Shown: positions 44,452-52,702, numbered from the stretch's first letter. The stretch: DNA of 64,000 nucleotides from Candidatus Saccharibacteria bacterium CG2_30_41_52 (GCA_001873625.1 MNZN01000001.1:176543-240542), one strand, 5' to 3'. Numbers and translations are program-made. The notes: generated by a model not told the origin, from the sequence alone.

Positions 44452-44480
44452 GGTTACGAGGCGTAATAGCCTCGTAACCT
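44452..44480. terminator. Strong hairpin after the 86-aa gene
   Basis: GGTTACGAGGC pairs with GCCTCGTAACC around GTAATA: an 11-bp perfect stem, without a T-run. It could be a terminator lacking a good U-tract or a structural part of the cassette. Confidence 0.6.
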
Positions 44481-44666
44481 AATCGCAGAACTTTACGACG
44501 TGCACATTAAAATGATTTGATTTTTTAATAGCCCCAATTGGGTCTATTAAGTTTTGTCAATTATGCAGTTTTGTCAGATACACAAGACAGAATTTGTTTT
44601 CAACAATGCCATTAAATGGTGGGGATTTTGGCGCAGTTTCGCCAATAAAAACACCTTGTTCGTCAA

Positions 44667-44873
44667 CTACTTTGCTTTGCGGCCATCAAAAGGTCCGCCG
44701 AATAACTTACTGAGAGCACAGTAGTTCAGAGCGCCTGAAGCAATAAGAACAATACCTATCAGTCCAAAAATCAACCCAAGGCTACCAAAAAATCCAAGAT
44801 AAAGTAGCACTAGTCCTGGTATTATTCTCAGCGATCTGCCCAATGGTGAAGCCATGAATATTGCAAATTTCAT
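44667..44873 (-). CDS. DUF2892-family small membrane protein (68 aa)
   Basis: The sequence RIIPGLVLLYLGFFG followed by GLIFGLIGIVLIASGALNYC and ALSKLFGGPF is the YgaP C-terminal/DUF2892 two-helix pattern. AAGGAG lies before ATG 44873. Stand-alone DUF2892 proteins are common and uncharacterised. Confidence 0.8.
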   Translation of the reverse strand: MKFAIFMASPLGRSLRIIPGLVLLYLGFFGSLGLIFGLIGIVLIASGALNYCALSKLFGGPFDGRKAK

Positions 44874-45304
44874 AAAAATACTCCTTATGTTTGTTAATTA
44901 GATTATAGCATATATTAATATTGACTTATAATATAAGGTCCAAAAATGGCTAGAATTAAATAAATGATACAATCTTGTCTTGAAAAACAGAGGAGTCTGC
45001 TTTGGACCTAATTTGTATCTTTGTATATCTTTTGAGACACAAATGGAACTCAAACTTTCTACTCACAGTTAAAAAGTCTTCACGGAAAAAGACTATTTCA
45101 TAGCTTTCGAAATTCGAATCCGCTTGCTTCTGTTATTAACTTTTATATAAAAATTAAATTAGCACGATTTCCGTGCTGTGTTATGAATTTTGCTTTAAAT
45201 AACGATGATAGACCTAAGTCGGTCTCTTTAGACGCAAAACTTGGCTGGGGCTAGTGGACGCGTCTCAGGAAGAAATAAATGAGATAACGAACATTTTTCA
45301 TGAA
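44874..45304. other. AT-rich non-coding stretch with a long stem and coding remnants
   Basis: A TATAAT-like box near 44928 precedes AGGTCCAAA (44936-44944), which can pair with TTTGGACCT (45001-45009). Further on, AGCACG/CGTGCT forms a hairpin near 45162. From 45183 a 23-codon frame (MNFALNNDDRPK) runs into another frame reading TWLGLVDASQEEINEITNIF, a pattern seen at the start of CorA-like transporters; both are broken. No intact gene is seen. Confidence 0.4.
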
Positions 45305-45583
45305 CTAGATGGTATCAGGAGGATTATCTAATTGGCATCGGTTCTCTGGTAGCCATAAAATATTATGGCTAATATGACATGTAGTTGATAATCTTGAACA
45401 ATCCAGTAGTAATGTATGTTGATCATTTGACCTTAGTTGTTGGATTTCATCGTTGCATATTGTCATTGAGTGTTTATTTTCTTCTTGTGCCTTTGTGTAT
45501 TCGTTATTCGCCGTCGCACTCATGGTTATATATGAAAATGTGTAAATTATTGCAATGGCAAATATAAATATAACCGAAAACAA
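45305..45583 (-). CDS. Hypothetical membrane-anchored protein, possibly truncated (92 aa)
   Basis: One N-terminal helix (LFSVIFIFAIAIIYTFSYI region) then a polar tail with four cysteines. The only start in the open frame is TTG 45583; further upstream the same frame reads from ATG 45640 through an in-frame TGA (45607-45605), so this may be a nonsense-broken gene. No family recognised. Confidence 0.35.
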   Translation of the reverse strand: MFSVIFIFAIAIIYTFSYITMSATANNEYTKAQEENKHSMTICNDEIQQLRSNDQHTLLLDCSRLSTTCHISHNILWLPENRCQLDNPPDTI

Positions 45584-45669
45584 TACTTTAATTCCTATTG
45601 GGCTTCAAGTGAAAAGTGATATAAATTTATTTTTAACCATAAACATATATTAACACAGTAGTCATGGTT

Positions 45670-45784
45670 CTGGGATGGAGGGATTTGATCACCTTTGGCG
45701 ACCCCGAAAATTCACGATTGCAAACCAGTTTGCATCGGAATGTTTCCTTGCGGATTGCCACTGGCAATCCTCACCCCCGAATGC
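45670..45784 (-). repeat. Broken tRNA-Gln 3' copy interrupted by an 84-nt hairpin element
   Basis: 45670-45688 equals the 3' end of the intact tRNA-Gln (acceptor and T-arm), and 45773-45784 resumes the tRNA T-stem/variable-loop sequence. Between them lie 84 inserted bases (45689-45772) with GCGACCCCG near one end, a TGCAAAC/GTTTGCA hairpin in the middle and GATTGCC/GGCAATC near the other end. Confidence 0.7.
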
Positions 45785-45855
45785 CCACTCGGGCGCCCAA
45801 ATCCCCACCTTCCAAGTTATGAAAAAAGCCAGACCAAAAGGTCTGACTTATTTCA

Positions 45856-45930
45856 TGGCTGGGATGGAGGGATTTGAACCCCCGAATGCTGGTACCAGAA
45901 ACCAGTGCCTTACCACTTGGCGACATCCCA
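45856..45930 (-). tRNA. tRNA-Gln (anticodon CUG), CCA encoded
   Basis: A complete 72-nt cloverleaf plus encoded CCA. Acceptor TGGGATG/CATCCCA, D-arm GCC...GGC with GTGGTAA, anticodon stem CTGGT/ACCAG with loop TTCTGGT (anticodon CTG), five-base variable loop and T-loop TTCAAAT. Discriminator G then CCA (45858-45856). It reads CAG codons. Confidence 0.95.
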
Positions 45931-45983
45931 TTACGATAATTATAACTTATAAAATGTGCTGTTGTTTAAGTTTCTGGCAGATT

Positions 45984-46125
45984 GGTACCAGAAACCATGT
46001 CACAGTAAAATTCATCCTGAATTTTCTGCGACCCCGCCTTAGTCGGTGACGTTCGTCATCCGGCTTCCGTCCTTGCAGATTGCCACTGGCAATCTTCACC
46101 TTACCACTTGGCGACATCCCATTAC
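45984..46125 (-). repeat. Broken tRNA-Gln 5' copy interrupted by a ~101-nt hairpin element
   Basis: 46099-46125 equals the tRNA 5' part plus upstream flank and 45984-45997 equals its anticodon-stem region; between them lies a ~101-nt insert (45998-46098). It shares with the other insert GCGACCCCG (46028-46036) and a 29-nt end (46070-46098; 27 of 29 identical) holding GATTGCC/GGCAATC. The inner hairpin differs (TGACG/CGTCA). Confidence 0.7.
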
Positions 46126-46300
46126 AATAATTATTATACCCCATAAAAGTACTAATGTTGTATAATAATATTTAAATAAATCTACCTAACGGTCTGGCTT
46201 TTACTAAAATCTTAAACAGATTTGCGGTATTCTATCAACTAGAAGACTGGCTGATATTAACTAAGTAGATCAATATAAGCATAACAATCACACTGGATCG

Positions 46301-46360
46301 CCACGGCACGATTGTGGTTCTTGGTTCGGCTGGAGTTCCGAAACACCGCTTTTAAAAGCG
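46301..46360. other. Three tandem hairpins upstream of the 46.4-kb ABC operon
   Basis: CCAC/GTGG (46301-46304, 46314-46317), GGTTCGG/CCGAAAC (46323-46329, 46338-46344, one mismatch) and CGCTTTTAAAAGCG (46347-46360) follow one another in a 314-bp gene-free stretch (46126-46439). A TATAAT lies near 46159. It may be a leader RNA or remnant; no known class was matched. Confidence 0.35.
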
Positions 46361-46439
46361 ATGCTTCATCAGTTTACCCTATATTTACAAATTATTTCAA
46401 CACAGGTATACTTTAGATAACTCAAAGGAGGGGTGTGTT

Positions 46440-47597
46440 TTGGAGATTATATTAAATATGTGGCGTCGCAAAATGCGAACCTTATTGACTATTTTTGGGA
46501 TAGCGATTGGAATTTCAGCCCTAGTAGTTATGGGTTCAATGGCCGAAAAACTAAACATGCAAGCTGCAGAAGGCGTAAAATACTATGAAAACAAAGTTCA
46601 AGTTTCGTCTGACACGTCCAGTATGCTACCCGCTCCATTAAAAATTAGCACGGCTGATGAAATTGCAAAAATCCAGGGCGTTGAATATGTTTCGCCCGTC
46701 ATCAGCACTCCACTAGAAAAAAAATCGAGTTCATTTAGCCTGGGTTACGAAGCATCAATTACCGCTATCGATCAAAACGCTGATAAACACGGAAACTCAT
46801 ACCTAAAAATCTATGTTGGTCGTCGACTAACGAATGATGACACTGGCAAAGCTATAGTCGGCTATGACCTAGTTAAAAAGCTTAGCGCAGACCTAGGACG
46901 AGATATAACTATAAGAGGTAAGACATTTGAGGTTATCGGGATTTGGGAAAAGACTTTCTCGACCACCGACACTTCTGTATCAGTTTCATTAAAAGACGGT
47001 CAATCAATTATATACGATGACCTACCAGCAATTATCAAATCAAATATCAGCCCAGCCGATATAGCTACCGGTTTTGTTGTTTATCCAAAATCCGGCACCG
47101 ACCCAGATAAACTAGCGACTGTTATCCAAAAGAATATTACAGGTACAGTTGCACTAGGCCCAAAACAATTTCAAGACCAAGTTATGAGTTCAGTCAGCAC
47201 GATTAACTCAATCATCTATGGCGTAGCTATTGTATCGCTCTTTGTCGGTTCGTTATCTATTATTAATACTATGACAATGTCCGTCAGCGAAAGAACTAAA
47301 GAAATAGGTGTCAAAAAGGCGATTGGTGCTAAAACAGTAGTCATTTTACGCGAATACATGTTAGAGGCCGCCGTTATCGGTTTGATGGGTGGAATTGTTG
47401 GCGTTGTTTTTGGCGTTATTGTCTCCAGTGTATTAAATAGCGCAATGGAAGCCTCAGGCGGCAACCTATTCTTAGTTACACCGCGACTAGTTATATGGTC
47501 CATAATATTCTCAGTCGTACTAGGAAGTATTGCCGGTTTTATGCCGGCCATACATGCGACCAGAATTAGTATTGTAAAAGCATTGAGGGGAGCGTAA
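46440..47597 (+). CDS. MacB/FtsX-type ABC permease
   Basis: A 385-residue permease: N-terminal helix after RRKMRTLLTIFGIAIG, external domain (about 45-260), and three C-terminal helices with MSVSERTKEIGVKKAIGAK, the coupling segment. SD AAAGGAGG before the TTG at 46440. Its ATPase starts 1 bp after its stop. It exports peptides or lipoprotein-like substrates in relatives; the substrate here is unknown. Confidence 0.9.
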   Translation: MEIILNMWRRKMRTLLTIFGIAIGISALVVMGSMAEKLNMQAAEGVKYYENKVQVSSDTSSMLPAPLKISTADEIAKIQGVEYVSPVISTPLEKKSSSFSLGYEASITAIDQNADKHGNSYLKIYVGRRLTNDDTGKAIVGYDLVKKLSADLGRDITIRGKTFEVIGIWEKTFSTTDTSVSVSLKDGQSIIYDDLPAIIKSNISPADIATGFVVYPKSGTDPDKLATVIQKNITGTVALGPKQFQDQVMSSVSTINSIIYGVAIVSLFVGSLSIINTMTMSVSERTKEIGVKKAIGAKTVVILREYMLEAAVIGLMGGIVGVVFGVIVSSVLNSAMEASGGNLFLVTPRLVIWSIIFSVVLGSIAGFMPAIHATRISIVKALRGA

Positions 47598-47598
47598 T

Positions 47599-48489
47599 AT
47601 GAGCGAAGTTATTCTAAAACTAAGCAATCTGCGTAAGATTTATATTACCGGAAATCTAAGAACCGCAAAAAAAGCTTTAGAGGAAATTCAGAAACTTTCG
47701 GTTACATACGAGAAACTTGCTGACAAAGATAAGAACAATAAGAATTTAAAAGAATACGAAAAACTATTAAATAATGCTCACAAATTATTTTATGAGGAAA
47801 AATTTGAAGAGTGCTATACTTCGCTAACTCAAAAAATCATTACCAGAGGGCCACGTAATACCGGAGTAGTAATCCACGCCTTAAACGGCATTAACCTTGA
47901 GATAAAACAAGGCGAAATGGTCGCAATTATTGGGCCTTCGGGTTCCGGCAAAACAACATTACTTAGTATGCTAGGGTTGCACGATACTCCAACTACCGGC
48001 CAGATATATCTACGTGGCAAAAAAATATCCAGTATCAAATCAAGTAAATTGCCAGACATCAGATCTAAAGAATTAGGCTTTGTTTTCCAATCATTTGATT
48101 TAATTCCAACTATGACAGCTCTAGAAAATGTTGTGCTGCCGTTGAAGTATTCAAAGGCTCCAGCCAAAGAACGCGATGCACTAGCAGAAGAAGCATTGGA
48201 ATTGGTCGGAATGAGTAATCGTCTATATCACACACCAAATCAACTATCTGGTGGGCAAAAACAACGCGTCGCTATTGCTCGTGCTATCGTCAACAAACCA
48301 GCAATTATTTTTGGAGATGAATTGACCGGAGAACTGGACATCAAGACAACCAAAGAAATTATGCAACTAGTCACCAAATTAAATAAGCAAGGTCAGACCT
48401 TTGTGATCGTTACTCATAACCCAGAAGTCGCCAAATTCTGTCAGCGAACAATTATGATAGTTGATGGAAGAGTAGCGCGAACGCTTTAA
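47599..48489 (+). CDS. ABC ATPase with helical insertion
   Basis: A 296-residue MacB-type nucleotide-binding protein, about 70 residues longer than usual. After the first strand ([10 protein letters not shown]) a charged helical segment of ~65 residues ([18 protein letters not shown] to [10 protein letters not shown]) is inserted before [13 protein letters not shown]. Walker [11 protein letters not shown]-loop [11 protein letters not shown], signature LSGGQKQR intact; Walker B reads [12 protein letters not shown] with Leu in place of Pro. Partner of the preceding permease. Confidence 0.92.
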   Translation: MSEVILKLSNLRKIYITGNLRTAKKALEEIQKLSVTYEKLADKDKNNKNLKEYEKLLNNAHKLFYEEKFEECYTSLTQKIITRGPRNTGVVIHALNGINLEIKQGEMVAIIGPSGSGKTTLLSMLGLHDTPTTGQIYLRGKKISSIKSSKLPDIRSKELGFVFQSFDLIPTMTALENVVLPLKYSKAPAKERDALAEEALELVGMSNRLYHTPNQLSGGQKQRVAIARAIVNKPAIIFGDELTGELDIKTTKEIMQLVTKLNKQGQTFVIVTHNPEVAKFCQRTIMIVDGRVARTL

Positions 48490-49698
48490 CTATCGTTTTT
48501 TAAATATTGTTTTCAAAGAAATTCGATTAGTATATTCCAACGCGCCGTATTGGAAAATGCGAATAGCAAATGCCAATGTAATCACAGCACTAACGCCAAT
48601 AATAGTAATGCCAATAAACACATCGGCTATAGATAAGTTTCCGACAGCATTTCGTAACATCAACGGGATTGGCGCCGTAAGAGGGAAAAACGATAAAAAA
48701 CGGACAAGACCAGAATCAGGCGATGATACAAATAATGATGCCGCGTAAAGCGGTCCGAACAAAAACAACATAACTATTCCAAAAAATCCCGACGCTTCTT
48801 TGACAGTTGGTACGGCCGCACCTATAGCCACCAAAAGACCCGTGAACATCAAGAAACTCAGTACAAACAAAATCGCACCAATAACTATACGAATAGGGTC
48901 GATAGGTATATTGCTAAGATCCAAATTAGGTAGGGATAGTTGATTATGGAAAAATATATAAACGATAATTATAGGCGTCATAATAACAACAACTTGTATA
49001 AGAGCCAGTACTAATAGTGATAAAATCTTGCCAATAATCAAAGTTCGAGCCTTGATAGTCGTAAGGATAATTTCGATAACTCGATTTTCTTTTTCTTCGG
49101 TAGTGCTTGCCAGCATCTGATTTCCAAATACAGCTATTAAAATATAGAACATTGCTAAAAAGATACCCGGAGCAATCAATCCCTTGAATCCGTCATACTG
49201 AATTCCGTTTTTATATAAAACCGAATTAAACCCAACAGCGTTTTTTAATACAGCTGTCACTTGACTATTGACGGCTGGGATTACCGAACCTTGCAAAATC
49301 GCATTGGCAACACCCTGGTATCTATTATTATCAAATAAACCGGTATCTTTGGCATAAATCTCAACCTTATCGGTAGCAAAATTACTTGGGTAATAAAAAT
49401 ACGCATCCAATTTGCCACTAACGACATCACTGATAGCTGTTTGTTTATCGTTCACTTCCATCGCTCCAAGATGTTTAAGAATATTTTTATTAATTAAACC
49501 ACTCTTGTCCGTCACAACAAACGAGAACTTTTGGTTGACCGTACTTTCGGCAGCTTGTTTGCTAGATTCATTCGAGAAATAAACGATTCCATAAATAGCA
49601 CCGATAGCGATAGGGAAGACAATCGCCATAATCCAAAAAGATTTCTTCTTTAGTGTTCGAATTACTTCGAAACGAAAAACTGTTCCCAAATTATGCAT
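48490..49698 (-). CDS. ABC-2 type permease (NatB-like)
   Basis: A 402-residue permease: one N-terminal helix (FWIMAIVFPIAIGAIYGIV), a ~140-residue external domain, then five or six helices starting GLIAPGIFLAMFYILIAVFG followed by the EEKENRVIEIILTTIKA coupling helix typical of NatB/ABC-2 exporters. It starts at the last base of the ATPase gene upstream (49698), so the two are coupled. Confidence 0.9.
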   Translation of the reverse strand: MHNLGTVFRFEVIRTLKKKSFWIMAIVFPIAIGAIYGIVYFSNESSKQAAESTVNQKFSFVVTDKSGLINKNILKHLGAMEVNDKQTAISDVVSGKLDAYFYYPSNFATDKVEIYAKDTGLFDNNRYQGVANAILQGSVIPAVNSQVTAVLKNAVGFNSVLYKNGIQYDGFKGLIAPGIFLAMFYILIAVFGNQMLASTTEEKENRVIEIILTTIKARTLIIGKILSLLVLALIQVVVIMTPIIIVYIFFHNQLSLPNLDLSNIPIDPIRIVIGAILFVLSFLMFTGLLVAIGAAVPTVKEASGFFGIVMLFLFGPLYAASLFVSSPDSGLVRFLSFFPLTAPIPLMLRNAVGNLSIADVFIGITIIGVSAVITLAFAIRIFQYGALEYTNRISLKTIFKKR

Positions 49699-50462
49699 TA
49701 CAAAACCTCCTCGGATTGTTCATTTTCATCACCATAAATCTTGATAAATATATCATCTAACGACGCATCACCAAATTTTTTCTTGACGTCAGACACAGTA
49801 CCGTATGCTCGCGCTACACCGTCTTTTAATAAAACAATTCTGTCGCAAAGTCTTTCAACTTCTTCCATTTGGTGAGTTACAAATATAACCGTAACACCGG
49901 CCCGTTGATGCTCTTCGATAATATCCATTAGTAGCCGTCGATTGACCGGGTCAAATCCTTTAGTAGGTTCATCCAATATCAGCAGTTCTGGATTGTCCAT
50001 AATAGTGATGCCAAGTTGAATCTTTTGTTGTTGTCCGCCGGATAATTTGTCAATTTTGACATTGGCTTTATCGATTAATTTGACCCTATTTAAATATGCC
50101 TCTGCGCTTGTTTTAGCCTCATCTTTTGTCAGACCCTTAAGCCTCCCAAAATAAATCATTACATCTATGACAGTTTCTTTTTTGTAAAAACCACGTTCTT
50201 CAGGCAAATAACCTAATTTTATTCCAGACGCGACAGAAAATGGCTTGCCATCAATAAGCAATTTGCCATCAGTTGGTTGATAAATACCCAGTAGGGCACG
50301 AATAGTCGTAGTTTTTCCAGATCCGTTACTGCCTAAAAAGCCAAAGACTTCGCCCTTATAAACATCAAATGACAAATCCTTTATGACAGTCTTTTTGCCA
50401 AAATCCATTCGAAAATGATCGATACTGACAGCTATCTTTTGTTTAGCATTATTACCGTTCAT
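49698..50462 (-). CDS. ABC ATPase (NatA-like)
   Basis: A 254-residue ATPase: Walker A GSNGSGKTT, Q-loop YLPEERGFYKKETV (the NatA/YhaQ-type longer Q region), signature LSGGQQQK, Walker B LLILDEPTKGFDP and H-loop VTHQMEE. With the ABC-2 permease it forms a NatAB-like exporter, in relatives linked to Na+ or antibiotic efflux. GGATGGGAA precedes ATG 50462. Confidence 0.94.
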   Translation of the reverse strand: MNGNNAKQKIAVSIDHFRMDFGKKTVIKDLSFDVYKGEVFGFLGSNGSGKTTTIRALLGIYQPTDGKLLIDGKPFSVASGIKLGYLPEERGFYKKETVIDVMIYFGRLKGLTKDEAKTSAEAYLNRVKLIDKANVKIDKLSGGQQQKIQLGITIMDNPELLILDEPTKGFDPVNRRLLMDIIEEHQRAGVTVIFVTHQMEEVERLCDRIVLLKDGVARAYGTVSDVKKKFGDASLDDIFIKIYGDENEQSEEVL

Positions 50463-50537
50463 TTCCCATCCAAAACTATCATATATTTATCTATATAATA
50501 ACATAATCATCTGATACACGACTCGTTTTTGCAATTG

Positions 50538-50560
50538 AAAAGCCCCACACAAGGTGGGGC
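50538..50560 (-). terminator. Terminator of the 50.6-kb minus-strand gene
   Basis: GCCCCAC (50542-50548) and GTGGGGC (50554-50560) with TTTT following on the minus strand. Confidence 0.85.
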
Positions 50561-50572
50561 AATTCGTTTACT

Positions 50573-51226
50573 CTATCGACTGTTATTTTTTTCGGGGAGC
50601 GTATTTCGTTGCACGTAATTATGAGACCCGTGTTCGTCCCATGGATTACGCGTATACCTAACGTTGCCACTAGGATCAATGCATATATGCCCGTGGCCCT
50701 TACCAGCCGGACTACCTTTACCTCCAAAATATATATTCATTGCTCCGTTTTCGTATTCAACTATCGAAGCGTTGTCTCTATATATTTTAGGTACTTTTGC
50801 CAAAGCTAAAACATGCTTTCGTTTGCATTTGCAAAGTTGTTCGCATTGTTCAAGTTTGACATTAATTTTGCGATTCTGTTCATCATCAATATAATATTCT
50901 TCTTTTGCATCTTTTAACGCTTGGGTTAATTTACGACGCTCATCAACAGTTTTCTTCAACAGTTGCATGCATCGTTTGGCTGCTTTAGAAAATGTCTTGG
51001 CGGCTTTATGATCCTTGCGACGAAAAGCAATTTTAGAAAAACTAAAATTTTCGTTCGCTTGACTAAATAGCAACTTTTCTTTAAATATCAAAGCCTCAAT
51101 TTTTGGTTTATCAGTTCTAGACAGCAGCTGAAAATACTGCCATGCAGCATCTCGTATTTTGAGCGCTCTTTGCTTTTCTTTAAACAAAGATCTCAAACCA
51201 GCATGCTGAACATTTAGGTTTAACAT
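50573..51226 (-). CDS. Hypothetical protein with helical N-part and Gly/His-rich C-domain
   Basis: A 217-residue basic protein. The first ~150 residues are charged helices, including a cysteine cluster CEQLCKCKRKH. The C-terminal 60 residues switch to GAMNIYFGGKGSPAGKGHG, HICIDPSGNVRYTRNPWDEHG, a His/Gly/Asp-rich domain that looks enzymatic or metal-binding, but I do not recognise it. No signal peptide or SD. Its C-terminal domain has the flavour of a toxin or processing module; this is only an impression. Confidence 0.65.
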   Translation of the reverse strand: MLNLNVQHAGLRSLFKEKQRALKIRDAAWQYFQLLSRTDKPKIEALIFKEKLLFSQANENFSFSKIAFRRKDHKAAKTFSKAAKRCMQLLKKTVDERRKLTQALKDAKEEYYIDDEQNRKINVKLEQCEQLCKCKRKHVLALAKVPKIYRDNASIVEYENGAMNIYFGGKGSPAGKGHGHICIDPSGNVRYTRNPWDEHGSHNYVQRNTLPEKNNSR

Positions 51227-51462
51227 ACATTTGCATTTTTCAAATATCGTGACATTTTGGTCACTATAGGTAAAAAATTTATATTAAAAAATTATTTATA
51301 ACAGCGTAGATGTAAACGAACACTATATCCCGAATTTTTACTCGAGGGATTAAGAATTATCTCTATTATTATAATATAGTTCAGCTATTACGTCAATTCA
51401 TGAAAGCTTTCCAGGTTGAACGTGCTATAATTACATAAATATAAAACGATTGGACAATAATA
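51227..51462. other. AT-rich gap with hairpins
   Basis: Non-coding; contains GTGAC/GTCAC around ATTTTG near 51250 and a TCCC/GGGA hairpin near 51328-51349. At its right end TATAAT (51426-51431) probably drives the 26-codon ORF. Confidence 0.4.
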
Positions 51463-51543
51463 ATGGCAAAACACAAGAACTGGCATAGTGCTTCTCGCAA
51501 GAGAATTCTAAAGAAAAAAGCCAAAGCCAAGCTACGCAAATAA
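51463..51543 (+). CDS. 26-residue highly basic peptide (ribosomal-type?)
   Basis: ATG 51463 opens 26 codons, MAKHKNWHSASRKRI then LKKKAKAKLRK; twelve of the residues are Lys or Arg. It has a TATAAT upstream and an intrinsic terminator 4 bp after the stop, so it is a complete monocistronic unit. The composition recalls tiny ribosomal proteins (bTHX, bS22/AURKAIP1-like), but I cannot match one. SD is weak (TTGGA). Confidence 0.65.
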   Translation: MAKHKNWHSASRKRILKKKAKAKLRK

Positions 51544-51547
51544 AACT

Positions 51548-51568
51548 GAGCCCATCAGGGCTCTTTTT
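51548..51568 (+). terminator. Terminator of the 26-aa ORF
   Basis: GAGCCC (51548-51553), loop ATCA, GGGCTC (51558-51563), TTTTT. Confidence 0.9.
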
Positions 51569-51809
51569 ATATTGACTTACAGATATTTTTGTGTCAGAAT
51601 ATAACAATCAGTTGTTATCGGCGAGTGGGCCATAGCAGCGGAGTCCATTTATAAATTAGATTATTTGTACACATATTTGAAATTCTAATAAATTAACAAT
51701 GTAACAAAAGAATGTCGGCTAACAAGCCGAAACAATTATTTTGTAGGTAATTAATTTAGTACTCACGTTGTCTGTGGCATAAACCCCATTTTCAAAGTGA
51801 AAAAAACAA

Positions 51810-52508
51810 ATGTATAAAGAAAAATTGTTAGCCTATTACAAGGCCAACCCGCTTGAAGCAATACTAATTATGATCGCTCTAGGATTAATAATAATCGTGA
51901 TAATTACCGGATTGGTATTCACAATCAAGGAATCTCGCAGTCAGCCCGCAGCTCAAGTTTTTCCGCCAGCAGCCGAAGAACCAGTGTTGTTTGCAACAAA
52001 TTCAGTATTACCACCAGCCGACACAACCGAACTATCCGCTATGCAGCCCACCAATTTGGTGTCTGCTGAAGAAGTTCCGGTTGTTACGCCCGAAGTAACC
52101 GGACCAGTACCACAACCTGTTGTTGAACCGCCTGTGGTTGTGCCCGAAAAGATACCTGCAGTGGTCGCAAAATCTGCGGTAAAAGTAACGCCAAAAACGA
52201 CCGTCGATAACAGTGGTTTAAATTGTGTTAGGTTTCCTGCAGATGTCAACGCTATGCTTAGGGCTAAAAACCCTGGCCCAGCACCTGACGGAGCATCATA
52301 TAAAGGAAAGATGGTTTGTCATGTCATAGCAGATGGCAAGAAAGACAACCCACATAAAAGCTCTGCAAATAACAAAGGCAAAAAGCATAATGGTGGTCTT
52401 TGTCTGGATCCAGACGAACGACCAATGCCACCAAACGACGGAGGCAACTGCTACCCAGCAGCCGTATACGGCAAGATATTGAATAAATATCTTGCTAAGC
52501 CTTGGTAA
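51810..52508 (+). CDS. Membrane-anchored Pro-rich protein with Cys-containing C-domain
   Basis: A 232-residue protein: short cytosolic start, one helix (about 17-42, AILIMIALGLIIIVIITGLV), a Pro/Val/Glu/Thr-rich exposed stalk (about 48-130), and a C-terminal domain of ~100 residues with four cysteines (NCVRF, VCHVI, GLCLDP, NCYPA) probably forming disulfides, and His/Lys/Gly-rich loops. No SD before ATG 51810. Not recognised; surface exposure is inferred. Confidence 0.65.
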   Translation: MYKEKLLAYYKANPLEAILIMIALGLIIIVIITGLVFTIKESRSQPAAQVFPPAAEEPVLFATNSVLPPADTTELSAMQPTNLVSAEEVPVVTPEVTGPVPQPVVEPPVVVPEKIPAVVAKSAVKVTPKTTVDNSGLNCVRFPADVNAMLRAKNPGPAPDGASYKGKMVCHVIADGKKDNPHKSSANNKGKKHNGGLCLDPDERPMPPNDGGNCYPAAVYGKILNKYLAKPW

Positions 52509-52524
52509 TTCAGAATTTCCGATA

Positions 52525-52567
52525 GGGGGTATGTAAATACCCCCTTCGTGAATCGCAAATGCGATTC
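52525..52567. terminator. Tandem hairpins after the Pro-rich protein
   Basis: GGGGGTA/TACCCCC (52525-52531, 52538-52544) followed by GAATCGCA/TGCGATTC (52550-52557, 52560-52567). No long T-run, but the first stem is strong. Confidence 0.6.
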
Positions 52568-52627
52568 AATATGTGCAACAAATAATCTTGTTTATCAAAA
52601 ATAAAAATCACAAAAAATATTTTAGTA

Positions 52628-52656
52628 TTGATACCAAAAAATTATACTTGTATAAT
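52628..52656 (+). promoter_or_regulatory. Promoter of the CPA1 antiporter
   Basis: TTGATA (52628-52633), 17-bp spacer, TATAAT (52651-52656). Confidence 0.75.
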
Positions 52657-52702
52657 CGGGTAAAGTAATCCTTCTTAAATAGGGGTGGAAAGATATAATT
52701 TT

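Larger units (their letters stand above)
44100..44522. mobile_element. Inverted-repeat-bounded cassette around an 86-aa gene
   Basis: The 28-bp sequence at 44100-44127 and the 30-bp sequence at 44493-44522 are inverted copies, identical except for a 2-nt indel. They enclose about 365 bp with one small gene and a strong hairpin. TTAATA occurs just outside each end (44094-44099 and about 44525-44530), possibly a target-site duplication. No transposase is inside, so it would be a non-autonomous, MITE-like element. Confidence 0.55.

Noticed and set aside
44936..45009. A 72-nt segment closed by GGTCCAA/TTGGACC with tRNA-like spacing
   Set aside because: Neither strand shows D-, anticodon- and T-arms or a T-loop sequence; only the closing stem is good.
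45305..45640. In-frame TGA at 45607-45605 suggesting UGA recoding as in Gracilibacteria/SR1
   Set aside because: TGA ends clear genes (for example the adaptor at 57855), and the 92-aa ORF is too weak to support recoding.
45698..46098. The tRNA inserts as integron attC sites
   Set aside because: No GTTRRRY core and no integrase; ends do not match attC structure.
46340..46380. CTGATGA on the minus strand followed by a hairpin, recalling a hammerhead ribozyme
   Set aside because: The conserved GAAA after stem II is missing, so the core cannot form.
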